DNA from: Gammaproteobacteria bacterium
GTDB lineage: Bacteria; Pseudomonadota; Gammaproteobacteria; Pseudomonadales; Oleiphilaceae
NCBI GenBank assembly: GCA_029268325.1
Contig: JAJUGC010000125.1
Span: 1 to 6,607, forward strand
DNA: 6,607 nt
Direction: 5' to 3'
Part shown: positions 1 through 6,445 of the stretch, one piece after another
Layout: the number at the start of each line of letters is the position of its first letter
Position numbering within the stretch: the stretch's first letter is position 1
Notes under the pieces: model-generated
Told to the model about the DNA's origin: nothing
Seen by the model: only the letters and a program-made list of their open reading frames with translations
Databases searched by the model: none
Translations under genes and position numbers: made by a program

Positions 1-481
1 ACAGGGGATGGCGGCTGACTTCCTGCATGGTCCATTCCATGGGACGGCGGTGCTGGGTCAAAACGCTGCCGGTATGGTTGTTCAGGCCACGAACGTAGGG
101 AATGTTGCGAAGTGCCCTGCGGAGCCGATCAGTGAAGACGTCCTGGTTCAGGCTCAGGGTCAGGCCGGCCGGCCCCAAATCGGTGCCCAGGCCGTTCTGC
201 ATGGGAATATGCAGCATAATTTCCTTGCCGGCCCCATGGGCCCGCAAGGCCAGGTCACGGGTGTGGGGCAAAAACGGCAGGAAAGACAGGGTCAGGGGCG
301 CTGGAATATCAATCAGCCGCAGGGCCTCGGCCCGCCGGTAGCCTACATCGTCGATGATAATGGCGATGGTGGGGGTGACCGGGGGCTGAGCCAGGGCCGG
401 GGCGGCACCCAGTGCCGCCGCGAAGATGATCCAGCACCGAAGACTGCGAATACTACGGAGTGGAAGGCTGCGTGAAATCAA
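1..481 (-). CDS. yibQ: Divergent polysaccharide deacetylase family protein (YibQ-like), C-terminus cut by window edge
   Basis: The first 160 codons of an exported protein of the divergent polysaccharide deacetylase family (PF04748, YibQ); the rest lies left of the window. With a TTG start at 481-479, residues 1-32 form a signal peptide: basic stretch with Arg at 4, 9, 12 and 15, hydrophobic core from about 17, cleavage near ALA-QPP. The mature part opens with the family's IAIIIDDVGY segment (Asp44, Asp45), followed by MLHIPMQ (His91) and GLNNHTGS (His136), the conserved positions corresponding to the metal-site motifs of carbohydrate esterases. No upstream start is possible because the ctpA stop lies in the same frame two codons before. 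AAGGA six bases upstream supports the TTG. The family's substrate is not firmly known; a periplasmic role in peptidoglycan or glycan trimming is inferred from the envC-ctpA context. Family assignment is confident; the rare start is fairly sure. Confidence 0.88.
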   Translation of the reverse strand, partial: MISRSLPLRSIRSLRCWIIFAAALGAAPALAQPPVTPTIAIIIDDVGYRRAEALRLIDIPAPLTLSFLPFLPHTRDLALRAHGAGKEIMLHIPMQNGLGTDLGPAGLTLSLNQDVFTDRLRRALRNIPYVRGLNNHTGSVLTQHRRPMEWTMQEVSRHPL

Positions 482-484
482 GGG

Positions 485-1864
485 TTATCCTTGGCCGCGG
501 GAGGCCATGATACTCAGTCCCTTGAGTAGGTTGAGGGCTTCACGCAACTGGAAGTCACGCTCGATCAGTTGGGCCGCCTCGCTCTTTTCGGAATTCCGTC
601 CCTTGTCGCCTTTTACAGGCTCCGGTTGGACGCTGCCGTTGGACAGGTGGCCGTTCAAGTCTGCTTCCTTGAACAGGGGCTGGGACTGAATCTCGGTCAA
701 CTTGGCCCGTTCCACTTCCACATCCGGAATAATACCCCGGGCCTGGATCGCCCGGCCGTTCGGTGTGTAATAGCGGGCGGTGGTGAGCTTCAGGCCATAT
801 TCGCTGTCCAGGGGCAGGACGGTTTGTACGCTGCCTTTGCCAAAGCTGTCGGTACCCAGGATGATCGCCCGACGATGGTCTTGCAATGCCCCGGCGACAA
901 TTTCAGAGGCAGAGGCGGAGCCGCCGTTGATCAGCACAACCACCGGTGCGCCAGTCAGCTCATCGCCCGGCTTGGCGTTGAAGCGCAGCTTAGCGCTTTG
1001 GATGCGGCCTTCGGTGTAGACAATCAGGCCCTCATCCAGCAGGGCATCGGCTACTTCAACAGCCGCATGGAGAACCCCGCCGGGGTTGTTGCGCAAATCC
1101 AGCACCAGCCCTTTCAGCACGCCATTGTTCTCTTGTTTGAGCTTGTTGATGGCATTGATGAAATCTTGGCCGGTTTGGGCCTGGAACTGGGCGATGCGCA
1201 CATAGCCATAGCCATTGCCCAAAGATAGGTTCTTGATGCTGGCAACCCGGATGATGTCGCGCTTGAGGGTGAACTCCAGGGGGTTAGCTTCCCCTTCCCG
1301 GACGATGGTCAGTTTAATGGGGCTGCCGGGCTCGCCGCGCATCAGGGAGACGGCCTCGTTCAGGGTCATGCCTTGTACCGGACGCTCATCGAGCTTGATG
1401 ATCAGGTCGCCGGCTTCGATGCCTGCCTGTTGGGCCGGGGTGTCATCGATGGGGGAGATGACCCGCACAAACCCGTCTTCCATGCCCACTTCGAGGCCAA
1501 GGCCGCCGAACTGGCCGGAGGTGGCCTCCTGAAGCTCTTCAAAGGCGGTGGGCTCCAGATAGGCGGAGTGGGGGTCCAGGCCGGATAGCATGCCCTTGAT
1601 GGCATTGTTCAGCAGGGTCTTGTCATCCACCGGTTCCACATAGGCGCGCTTGATACGATCGAAAACTTCAGCAAACTTGCGCAGTTCCTCCAGGGGAACC
1701 TGTTGATCGGTTTGGGGAGCCTGATCCAGAAAATCCATTTCCTCGATGGACATGTGCTCTTCCACGGGTTCGACCATTTCCTCGGCGGCGAGATAACTCG
1801 TCGGATAGGTCAGTAACAAGGCGGAAAGAGCACATCCGGCGAATAAACGAGAACTTTTTATCAT
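485..1864 (-). CDS. ctpA: Carboxy-terminal processing protease CtpA, peptidase family S41A
   Basis: A 459-residue periplasmic serine protease that cleaves substrates near their C-termini. Residues 1-27 are a signal peptide (K3, R6, hydrophobic core 8-20, cleavage near LAA-EE). An acidic linker and the N-terminal helical region follow, including GLDPHSAYL at 95-103. The PDZ domain spans about 118-200 (GGLGLEVG, then AGIEAGDLI) and recognises substrate tails. The protease core contains LRNNPGG (257-263), GGSASASE with catalytic Ser318, and FGKGSVQ with Lys343 and Gln347. The Ser-Lys spacing of 25 matches the Ser/Lys dyad of Prc and CtpB, so the enzyme looks active. The last 70 residues are charged and low-complexity. 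AGGAA about eight bases before ATG fits the start. The gene lies 27 bases after envC and 3 bases before yibQ, probably in one transcript. In Pseudomonas aeruginosa the CtpA of this locus degrades peptidoglycan cross-link hydrolases with the lipoprotein LbcA; the same role here is inference. Confidence 0.95.
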   Translation of the reverse strand: MIKSSRLFAGCALSALLLTYPTSYLAAEEMVEPVEEHMSIEEMDFLDQAPQTDQQVPLEELRKFAEVFDRIKRAYVEPVDDKTLLNNAIKGMLSGLDPHSAYLEPTAFEELQEATSGQFGGLGLEVGMEDGFVRVISPIDDTPAQQAGIEAGDLIIKLDERPVQGMTLNEAVSLMRGEPGSPIKLTIVREGEANPLEFTLKRDIIRVASIKNLSLGNGYGYVRIAQFQAQTGQDFINAINKLKQENNGVLKGLVLDLRNNPGGVLHAAVEVADALLDEGLIVYTEGRIQSAKLRFNAKPGDELTGAPVVVLINGGSASASEIVAGALQDHRRAIILGTDSFGKGSVQTVLPLDSEYGLKLTTARYYTPNGRAIQARGIIPDVEVERAKLTEIQSQPLFKEADLNGHLSNGSVQPEPVKGDKGRNSEKSEAAQLIERDFQLREALNLLKGLSIMASRGQG

Positions 1865-1891
1865 CGAAAAATTCCTAGTGCAGAGCGGATG

Positions 1892-3082
1892 CTATTTCGC
1901 TAACCAATGTAACGGGTTTTGAGGTTCTCCCTTGTGACGGATCTCAAAGTACAGCCCACTTTGGGGTTGTCCGCCGCTGGCGCCGACGCTGGCCAACGTC
2001 TCGCCACTTTGAACCCAGTCTCCCGGCTGCTTGTAGATAGCCTGGTTGGAGCCATACAGGCTCATGTAGCCTTTATCGTGATCCACAATGACCAGTAGCC
2101 CAAATCCCCGTAGCCAATCGGCGAAAACCACGCGTCCGGGGTGCACGGCCTTAACCGGGGTTCCCCTGTCGCTCTGGATAAAGATACCGTTCCACTTGAT
2201 GCCGTCGCTGTCGGGCTGGGTGCCGAACCGCTTCAGCAATTTACCACGAACCGGCCAAGATAGTTTAGCGCGCATTTCGTGAAAGTCCCGTGCCTGGCCA
2301 CTCTGTGGCATGGGAATATCCGCCAGCGCTTGCTCTACTTCCTTGACCAGGGCCTCCAGGCGCTTCTGGTCCTGGGTCAGGCGACTGAGCTGGGACTCGC
2401 CCGCCTTGATCTCCTTGTTCAGCTTGGCCAGGGTTTGCTGCTGGTTACGCCGCTCCTGGGTCAGGGACTTCTGGCGCTGTTGCAACTGATCCCGGCTGGC
2501 TTGAAGGCGCGCGTTCTCCTGGGCTCTTGCCTCCCGGGTCTGTTTCAGCTCCTCAAGTAAGACCAAATAGCCATTAATCCGTTCCGTGCGGGCCTGGTGA
2601 AAGTAATTGTAGTAAGTAAGCATCCGCTCTGACTGCTCGATAGAGTCCAGAGCCAGCAGCATCTTCAGGCTGCTGTTATCGCCAATGCGGTAGCTGGCGC
2701 GGATCTGCTCCGCCAGTTGCTGCTTGTGCTGGTCGAGCTCTTGGCTGAGGGCGTCTTCCCGTTTTTGAAGATCGGCGAGTTGCTGGCGGCTTTGGGCGAT
2801 TCTGCGTTCGAGCTGGCGAATCTCGCCAAGCAGATTGCTGATGCGCCGCTCGGTGCGGGCCAGCTCCGCCTGGAGCTTGCCTTGCTCGCCCCGGGCGGAG
2901 TTGAGGCGCCTCTCCAGCTTGCCCATGCGGCTTTTGAGTTCCTTGAGCTGCTTTTGGGTGGCTTGGAGGTCAGCGATATCCGAAGCCATAAGCTTGCCCG
3001 GCATGACCGCGCTCACAACGGAAAAGGCAAGACAGGCAACGAGGATGAAAGTGTTAGCCAGAAGGCGCACTGGTTGCGTCAT
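1892..3082 (-). CDS. envC: Murein hydrolase activator EnvC (coiled coil plus degenerate LytM domain)
   Basis: A 396-residue periplasmic division protein that, in E. coli, is recruited by FtsEX and switches on the amidases AmiA and AmiB at the septum. Residues 1-33 are a signal peptide (Arg6, hydrophobic 8-26, cleavage near LMA-SD). Residues 35-125 and about 175-255 are Lys/Arg/Glu/Gln-rich coiled coil, separated by a less polar stretch (130-175, YRIGDNSSLKMLLAL). The LytM domain occupies about 275-396. Active LytM enzymes bind zinc through a first His, an Asp and an HxH motif; here the first site reads KWNGIFI (Asn298), the later one reads LYGSNQ (343-347) where a His is usual, and HxH is replaced by GLYFEIR (376-382). 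The domain is therefore an activator rather than a hydrolase, as in the known EnvC. The frame stays open to an ATG at 3136, but the ATG at 3082 gives a normal signal peptide without an 18-residue polar extension. Neither start has a clear ribosome site. Confidence 0.93.
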   Translation of the reverse strand: MTQPVRLLANTFILVACLAFSVVSAVMPGKLMASDIADLQATQKQLKELKSRMGKLERRLNSARGEQGKLQAELARTERRISNLLGEIRQLERRIAQSRQQLADLQKREDALSQELDQHKQQLAEQIRASYRIGDNSSLKMLLALDSIEQSERMLTYYNYFHQARTERINGYLVLLEELKQTREARAQENARLQASRDQLQQRQKSLTQERRNQQQTLAKLNKEIKAGESQLSRLTQDQKRLEALVKEVEQALADIPMPQSGQARDFHEMRAKLSWPVRGKLLKRFGTQPDSDGIKWNGIFIQSDRGTPVKAVHPGRVVFADWLRGFGLLVIVDHDKGYMSLYGSNQAIYKQPGDWVQSGETLASVGASGGQPQSGLYFEIRHKGEPQNPLHWLAK

Positions 3083-3131
3083 TTGAAGGTGACCACAGTG
3101 GAATCCATTAAAACACGGCTGTTGGTCAGAT

Positions 3132-3160
3132 AGCATAGCTGTTGAGGCGTGTTGTGTCTG
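3132..3160 (-). promoter_or_regulatory. Possible sigma-70 promoter for the envC-ctpA-yibQ operon
   Basis: Read on the minus strand, CAGACA (3160-3155) and TATGCT (3137-3132) are separated by 17 bases, each matching the -35 and -10 consensus at four of six positions. A transcript beginning near 3125 would start downstream of the ATG at 3136, which would favour the envC start at 3082. The match is modest and unaided by other signals; a promoter is nevertheless expected here because a terminator sits upstream. Confidence 0.3.
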
Positions 3161-3233
3161 TAGCGGGATTCTTGGGGGAAGTGCTTAAGGGATCAAATTA
3201 AGGCATCTGGTGCGATTGGAAATGGATGCCATT

Positions 3234-3271
3234 AAAGAAAAAATCCCGGGCTTGATTCTTCAGGCCCGGGA
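3234..3271 (-). terminator. Rho-independent terminator of gpmI
   Basis: On the minus strand TCCCGGGC (3271-3264) and GCCCGGGA (3251-3244) form a perfect 8-bp GC-rich stem with a 12-base loop, followed directly by TTTTTTCTTT (3243-3234). It lies about 40 bases after the gpmI stop and before envC, so it should end the gpmI transcript and make the envC group a separate transcription unit. In the plus direction only a short interrupted T stretch follows the stem, so termination is expected mainly leftwards. Confidence 0.92.
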
Positions 3272-3312
3272 CTTTTCGTAGTGGGTAGGCTCTGTTCCTT
3301 GAAGCCCGATGC

Positions 3313-4860
3313 TTACAGGAACTGGACCAGCGAGGTGCCTGTCATTTCTTCCGGCTGCTCCAGGCCCATCAAGCTGAGCAGGGAGGGGGCGATGTCAGAC
3401 AGGGCGCCGTCATCCTTCAGCTGGAGCTGGCGGTCGCCCAGGTACACCAGGGGCACCGGGCCGGTGGTATGCTGGGTGTGGGCCTGGCCGGACTCTTCGT
3501 CCAGCATCTGCTCGATATTGCCGTGGTCGGCGGTAATCAGGGCCTGGCCGCCAACTTCTTCCAGTGCCTCGGCAACCCGTTTCAAGCAGCCGTCCAGACA
3601 TTCCGCCGCTTTCTTGGCGGCTTCAAAGCTGCCCGTGTGGCCGACCATGTCGCCGTTGGCGTAGTTCACCACGAGCAGGTCGTACTTGCGGCTCTTGATG
3701 GCTTCGACCAACTTGTCGGTTACTTCCGGTGCACTCATTTCCGGCTGCAGATCATAGGTGGCCACCTTGGGGGAGGGCACCAGGATCCGGTCTTCGCCGG
3801 GGTAGGTCTCTTCGCGGCCGCCACTGAAGAAGAAAGTGACGTGGGCGTATTTTTCCGTTTCGGCAATTCGCAGCTGGGTCTTGCCCTGGCTGGCCAGGTA
3901 CTCCCCCAGGCCGTTCTTCAGGGATTCCGGCGGATAGGCACAGGGAATATCCAGATCCGCAGAGTATTCTGTCAGCATGACAAAACTGGAAAGGCGCGGA
4001 CGGGCCTGGCGCTCAAAGCCGCTGAAGTCGTCCTCCACGAAGGCGCGGGTCAGCTCCCGGGCGCGGTCGGCGCGGAAGTTCATGAAAATAATGCTGTCGC
4101 CATCGGCTACGGTGCCGGGCTCCTGACCTTCGGCCTGGATCAGGGTGGCTTGCACGAACTCGTCGTTCTCGCCCCGCTCGTAGGCCGCTTGCAGGCCTTC
4201 GACGCCAGTCGCGGCCGTAAAGGGAGCCTGGCCCAGGGTGATGAGATCATAGGCGAGTTGCACCCGATCCCAGCGGTTATCCCGGTCCATGGCGAAATAG
4301 CGGCCGACGATGGAAGCGGTGCGACCGACGCCCACTTCCGCGAAGACGGCATCCGCTTTTCTCAGGGAGGGTTCGGCGCTACGGGGCGGCGTGTCCCGCC
4401 CGTCCAGGAACGCGTGCAGGAAGATGCGCTGGGCACCGCGCTGGGCCGCTACCCGGATCGCCTGGAACAGATGCTCTTCATGGCTGTGTACGCCGCCGGT
4501 GGAGAGCAGGCCGAAAATATGTACCGCCTTGTTCTGGCGCACCGCGCTGTCGATGGCGTCGGTAATGACCGGATTGGCCGCGAAGGTGCCATCCTGCATG
4601 TCTTTATCGATCCGGGTCAGGCTCTGGTAGACCACCCGGCCGGCGCCCAGGTTCATGTGGCCGACCTCGGAGTTGCCCATCTGTCCTTCCGGCAGGCCCA
4701 CAGAAAGCCCGGAGGTATGAATCAGGGTGTGAGGGCGTTGCTGCCAGATCTCATCCCAGAACGGAGTGTTGGCATGGTACAAGGCGTTGTTTTCGGTTTC
4801 TTCCCGATAGCCCCAGCCATCCAGGATGATGAGTGCAGTGGGTGTACGTTGGTCTGTCAT
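3313..4860 (-). CDS. gpmI: 2,3-bisphosphoglycerate-independent phosphoglycerate mutase
   Basis: A cytoplasmic 515-residue enzyme interconverting 3- and 2-phosphoglycerate in glycolysis and gluconeogenesis, using two Mn ions and a phosphoserine intermediate. All hallmarks are present: IILDGWGY with metal ligand Asp14, MGNSEVGH with nucleophile Ser64, THR/GLY-rich TGGVHSHEEH (121-130, His125), DGRDTPP (153-159), NFRADRARE (261-269, Arg263 and Arg266), EKYAHVTFF (336-344), NGDMVGHTG (402-410, Asp404 and His408), TADHGNIE (443-450, Asp445 and His446) and HTQHTTGP (461-468). The length is that of the family. The frame opens at 4899, but ATG at 4860 gives the usual MTDQ-type start, with GGAA about nine bases upstream and no N-terminal extension. 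The gene is divergent from the rhodanese gene and is closed by a terminator at 3234-3271, so it is probably monocistronic. Also called gpmM in E. coli. Confidence 0.97.
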   Translation of the reverse strand: MTDQRTPTALIILDGWGYREETENNALYHANTPFWDEIWQQRPHTLIHTSGLSVGLPEGQMGNSEVGHMNLGAGRVVYQSLTRIDKDMQDGTFAANPVITDAIDSAVRQNKAVHIFGLLSTGGVHSHEEHLFQAIRVAAQRGAQRIFLHAFLDGRDTPPRSAEPSLRKADAVFAEVGVGRTASIVGRYFAMDRDNRWDRVQLAYDLITLGQAPFTAATGVEGLQAAYERGENDEFVQATLIQAEGQEPGTVADGDSIIFMNFRADRARELTRAFVEDDFSGFERQARPRLSSFVMLTEYSADLDIPCAYPPESLKNGLGEYLASQGKTQLRIAETEKYAHVTFFFSGGREETYPGEDRILVPSPKVATYDLQPEMSAPEVTDKLVEAIKSRKYDLLVVNYANGDMVGHTGSFEAAKKAAECLDGCLKRVAEALEEVGGQALITADHGNIEQMLDEESGQAHTQHTTGPVPLVYLGDRQLQLKDDGALSDIAPSLLSLMGLEQPEEMTGTSLVQFL

Positions 4861-4955
4861 AATCACCATTTCCGCAGGCAAACAAATTATGGAAAACACT
4901 GCTGGTAACGAAGAAGGGACATCAGCAGCCTTTCGATAATTTGCTGAGGCCCGCT

Positions 4956-4985
4956 ATTTTAACGTGCCTGGAAGGCCTTGGCTAA
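4956..4985 (-). promoter_or_regulatory. Possible promoter for gpmI
   Basis: On the minus strand TTAGCC (4985-4980) lies 18 bases before TAAAAT (4961-4956). The -10 box matches five of six consensus bases, the -35 only three. It would give a leader of roughly 90 bases before the gpmI ATG. Another candidate -10, CATAAT nearer the gene (around 4886-4891), has no recognisable -35. The assignment is tentative. Confidence 0.25.
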
Positions 4986-5028
4986 TGTTGTGCTCTATGG
5001 GGGCGATAGCTAAAAGGCATCCGGGCTG

Positions 5029-5045
5029 CGGCTTCAGCGAAGCCG
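5029..5045. promoter_or_regulatory. GC-rich dyad next to the rhodanese promoter, possible operator
   Basis: CGGCTTC-AGC-GAAGCCG is a perfect 7-bp inverted repeat with a three-base centre. It covers the place where the -35 element of the promoter with -10 at 5056-5061 should lie. It could be a protein-binding site or simply a chance GC-rich hairpin; there is no T-run, so it is not an intrinsic terminator. Confidence 0.3.
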
Positions 5046-5061
5046 GCCGGGGGTGTATAAT
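5033..5061 (+). promoter_or_regulatory. Promoter of the rhodanese-grxC operon
   Basis: A perfect TATAAT at 5056-5061 is followed by a GC-rich start region about 30 bases before the rhodanese ATG. At 17 bases upstream the -35 position reads TTCAGC (5033-5038), matching only three consensus bases, so the -35 is weak. Position and the consensus -10 make this the likeliest start site for the rightward genes. Confidence 0.55.
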
Positions 5062-5090
5062 GCCCGCAATTTTTCAGGCGGATCAAAAGA

Positions 5091-5507
5091 ATGGATCAAT
5101 TTTTCGAGTTCGTAGTCAATCATTGGATCTTGTCAACGCTGTTCGTGGTTTTGCTGGTACTGCTGCTGACCACGGAAAGCCGGAAGGCGGGTAAGTCCCT
5201 GAGCAACCAGGAGCTGGTCATGCTGTTGAACAAGGATCAGGCTGTCGTCGTGGACTTGCGGGACAAGAAGGAGTTTGGTGAGGGCCACATTACCGGGTCC
5301 ATCAACATTCCTTTCGCCAACTTGAAAGACCGGGCCGTGGAACTCCAGAAATATAAGGACAAGCAGATTGTGCTGGTCGACAAGATGGGGCAGCACACCG
5401 GCCTGGCCGGGAAAATTTTGCGGGCTGCGGGTTATCAGGACATTCGCAGGCTGGCCGGGGGCGTGACCGAGTGGCGGAATGCCAACATGCCTTTGGTTAA
5501 ACGGTAG
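5091..5507 (+). CDS. yibN: Membrane-anchored rhodanese-like protein (YibN type), lacking catalytic cysteine
   Basis: A 138-residue protein with one N-terminal membrane segment (about 13-27, ILSTLFVVLLVLLLT) followed by a single cytoplasm-facing rhodanese fold (about 36-138). Rhodanese features include VVVDLRDKKEFGEGHITGSINIP (52-74: Asp55, Arg57, the GHI turn and the NIP motif) and LAGGVTEWRNANMPL near the C-terminus. The active-site loop, normally CxxGxR-like, reads VDKMGQHTG (96-104): Asp97 takes the place of the persulfide cysteine, and the whole protein contains no cysteine. Sulfurtransferase activity by the usual mechanism is therefore not expected; a binding or scaffolding role is an inference. 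E. coli YibN, from memory, also has a non-standard loop at this locus, so this may be a family trait rather than decay. It is the first gene of the rhodanese-grxC-secB row; its ribosome site is weak. Confidence 0.9.
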   Translation: MDQFFEFVVNHWILSTLFVVLLVLLLTTESRKAGKSLSNQELVMLLNKDQAVVVDLRDKKEFGEGHITGSINIPFANLKDRAVELQKYKDKQIVLVDKMGQHTGLAGKILRAAGYQDIRRLAGGVTEWRNANMPLVKR

Positions 5508-5535
5508 GGGATTCCCTGCTTTTCAGCACCGGAGA

Positions 5536-5564
5536 CAGATATGCCTGCACACTTGGCATATCTG
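5536..5564. repeat. Perfect 10-bp inverted repeat between rhodanese gene and grxC
   Basis: CAGATATGCC (5536-5545) and GGCATATCTG (5555-5564) are exact reverse complements around a nine-base loop. It is AT/GC mixed and not followed by a T-run, ending 17 bases before the grxC ATG. It could form an mRNA hairpin that affects processing or translation of grxC, or act as a dimeric-regulator operator. Confidence 0.7.
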
Positions 5565-5581
5565 CTGAGTTAGGTAGAGCT

Positions 5582-5836
5582 ATGGCCAAACCTGTTGTTT
5601 TGTATACGACCCAGTATTGCCCCTATTGCATCCGCGCTAAACAGTTGCTGGCCAGCAAGGGTGTGGACTATCAGGAGATTGCGGTGGACGGCAAGCCGCA
5701 GTTGCGTGAGGAAATGATCCAGAAAAGCGGCCGCTATACGGTGCCCCAGATTTGGATCGGTGATGAGCACGTGGGAGGCTGTGACGAGCTGTATGTGCTG
5801 GAGCGCCAGGGCCGGCTGGATGCCATGCTCCGCTAA
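5582..5836 (+). CDS. grxC: Glutaredoxin 3
   Basis: An 84-residue cytoplasmic glutaredoxin, the full length of the GrxC family. It reduces disulfides and glutathionylated proteins with glutathione. The dithiol active site CPYC is at 13-16, after the first beta strand (VVLYTTQY). TVPQIWI (53-59) carries the cis-proline Pro55, and GGCDEL (65-70) is the glutathione-contacting turn, including the extra Cys67 also known in E. coli Grx3. It lies 74 bases after the rhodanese gene and 119 before secB, in the order seen in E. coli and pseudomonads. AGG about ten bases before the ATG is the probable ribosome site. Co-transcription with the rhodanese gene is likely, since no terminator is visible between them. 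Confidence 0.96.
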   Translation: MAKPVVLYTTQYCPYCIRAKQLLASKGVDYQEIAVDGKPQLREEMIQKSGRYTVPQIWIGDEHVGGCDELYVLERQGRLDAMLR

Positions 5837-5887
5837 GCCTCCGCGGCTTGGCTGAGACCGTGGCGAAACGAAGGCTAACCTGGTCAC

Positions 5888-5915
5888 AACACAACCTTCC
5901 GTTTCCAACTATAAT
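5888..5915 (+). promoter_or_regulatory. Likely promoter of secB
   Basis: A perfect TATAAT lies at 5910-5915, about 40 bases before the secB ATG, in an AT-richer stretch that stands out from the surrounding coding DNA. The -35 is poor: the best spaced hexamer is AACACA (5888-5893, 16-base spacer). SecB may thus be transcribed both from here and by read-through from the upstream genes. Confidence 0.5.
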
Positions 5916-5944
5916 GCATCGTTACCAAACGAATACGAATTTTT

Positions 5945-5949
5945 AAGGA
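5945..5949 (+). promoter_or_regulatory. Ribosome binding site of secB
   Basis: AAGGA is placed six bases before the ATG at 5956, an optimal spacing, and fixes the secB start. It is the strongest ribosome site in the window. Confidence 0.85.
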
Positions 5950-5955
5950 ACCACC

Positions 5956-6435
5956 ATGTCTGAAGCCAACCAAAAGCAGGCCACCTTCGCGCTGCAGCGT
6001 ATCTATCTCAAGGACCTGTCCTTTGAGTCTCCCAACTCCCCGGCTATTTTCCAGAAGGAATGGAAGCCGCAGGTAAACCTGGATCTGAACACCCGCAACC
6101 AGGCAATCAGCCCCACCCAGCATGAAGTGGTTCTGTCGTTGACCGTGACGGCAAAGCTGGAAGACAAGGTTGCCTTCATCGTTGAAGTGCAGCAGGCGGG
6201 AGTGTTCCAGATCGAAGGCCTGGAGCAGCAGCAACTGGCCCAAACCCTGGGTGCATTCTGCCCCAATATCCTATTCCCCTATGCACGGGAGGCCATCGAC
6301 GCGGCAGTGCTGAAGGGCAGCTTCCCCGCGCTGATGCTGGCGCCGATCAACTTCGACGCCCTGTATGCCGACGCTCTCAAGCGCCAGGCCCAGCAACAGC
6401 AAGGCCAGGTAGAAGGCGCCAACACAGCTCACTAA
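5956..6435 (+). CDS. secB: Protein-export chaperone SecB
   Basis: A 159-residue cytoplasmic tetrameric chaperone that holds preproteins unfolded and passes them to SecA at the Sec translocon. Family signatures run through the whole length: FALQRIYLKDLSFESPN (11-27), IFQKEWKPQV (31-40), the FQIEGL strand (84-89), CPNILFPYARE (102-112) and GSFPALMLAPINFDALY (121-137). The C-terminal tail (142-159) is Gln-rich, polar and probably disordered, as is common in SecB. No residue of the core looks missing. It is the last gene of the rightward group, followed within 11 bases by a terminator. In E. coli gpsA follows secB; here there is no gpsA, only the terminator and an intron-like sequence. SecB serves export of proteins such as the signal-peptide-bearing envelope proteins encoded on the other side of the window. 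Confidence 0.97.
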   Translation: MSEANQKQATFALQRIYLKDLSFESPNSPAIFQKEWKPQVNLDLNTRNQAISPTQHEVVLSLTVTAKLEDKVAFIVEVQQAGVFQIEGLEQQQLAQTLGAFCPNILFPYAREAIDAAVLKGSFPALMLAPINFDALYADALKRQAQQQQGQVEGANTAH

Positions 6436-6445
6436 GGGCTGATAG

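Noticed and set aside
8..475. Open frame of 155 codons on the plus strand
   Set aside because: It is antisense to the YibQ-family gene, which shows a signal peptide and family motifs on the minus strand; the plus product is low-complexity Gly/Gln-rich with no family resemblance.
569..1228. Open frame of 219 codons on the plus strand
   Set aside because: Antisense to the ctpA protease core; no motif, consistent with a GC-driven shadow.
1805..1864. Cys11 of CtpA as a lipoprotein attachment site
   Set aside because: The cysteine follows only a few hydrophobic residues, too short for a lipoprotein signal, while a normal cleavage site is present near residue 27.
2717..3133. Leu/Ala-rich open frame on the plus strand that could pass for a membrane protein
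   Set aside because: It is the complement of the Glu/Gln/Lys-rich coiled coil of EnvC, which produces Leu-rich antisense translation.
3469..4908. A 479-codon open frame on the plus strand, antisense to gpmI
   Set aside because: It mirrors the highly conserved gpmI codons in a GC-rich genome, has no recognisable domain and has no ribosome site; it is a shadow frame.
4964..5194. Short open frame ahead of and overlapping the rhodanese gene
   Set aside because: It spans the promoter with its TATAAT and overlaps the rhodanese start in another frame, with no ribosome site or similarity.
5837..5853. Small hairpin after grxC (AAGCC...GGCTT) as a terminator
   Set aside because: Only a five-base stem with no T-run after it; transcription probably continues or restarts at the secB promoter.
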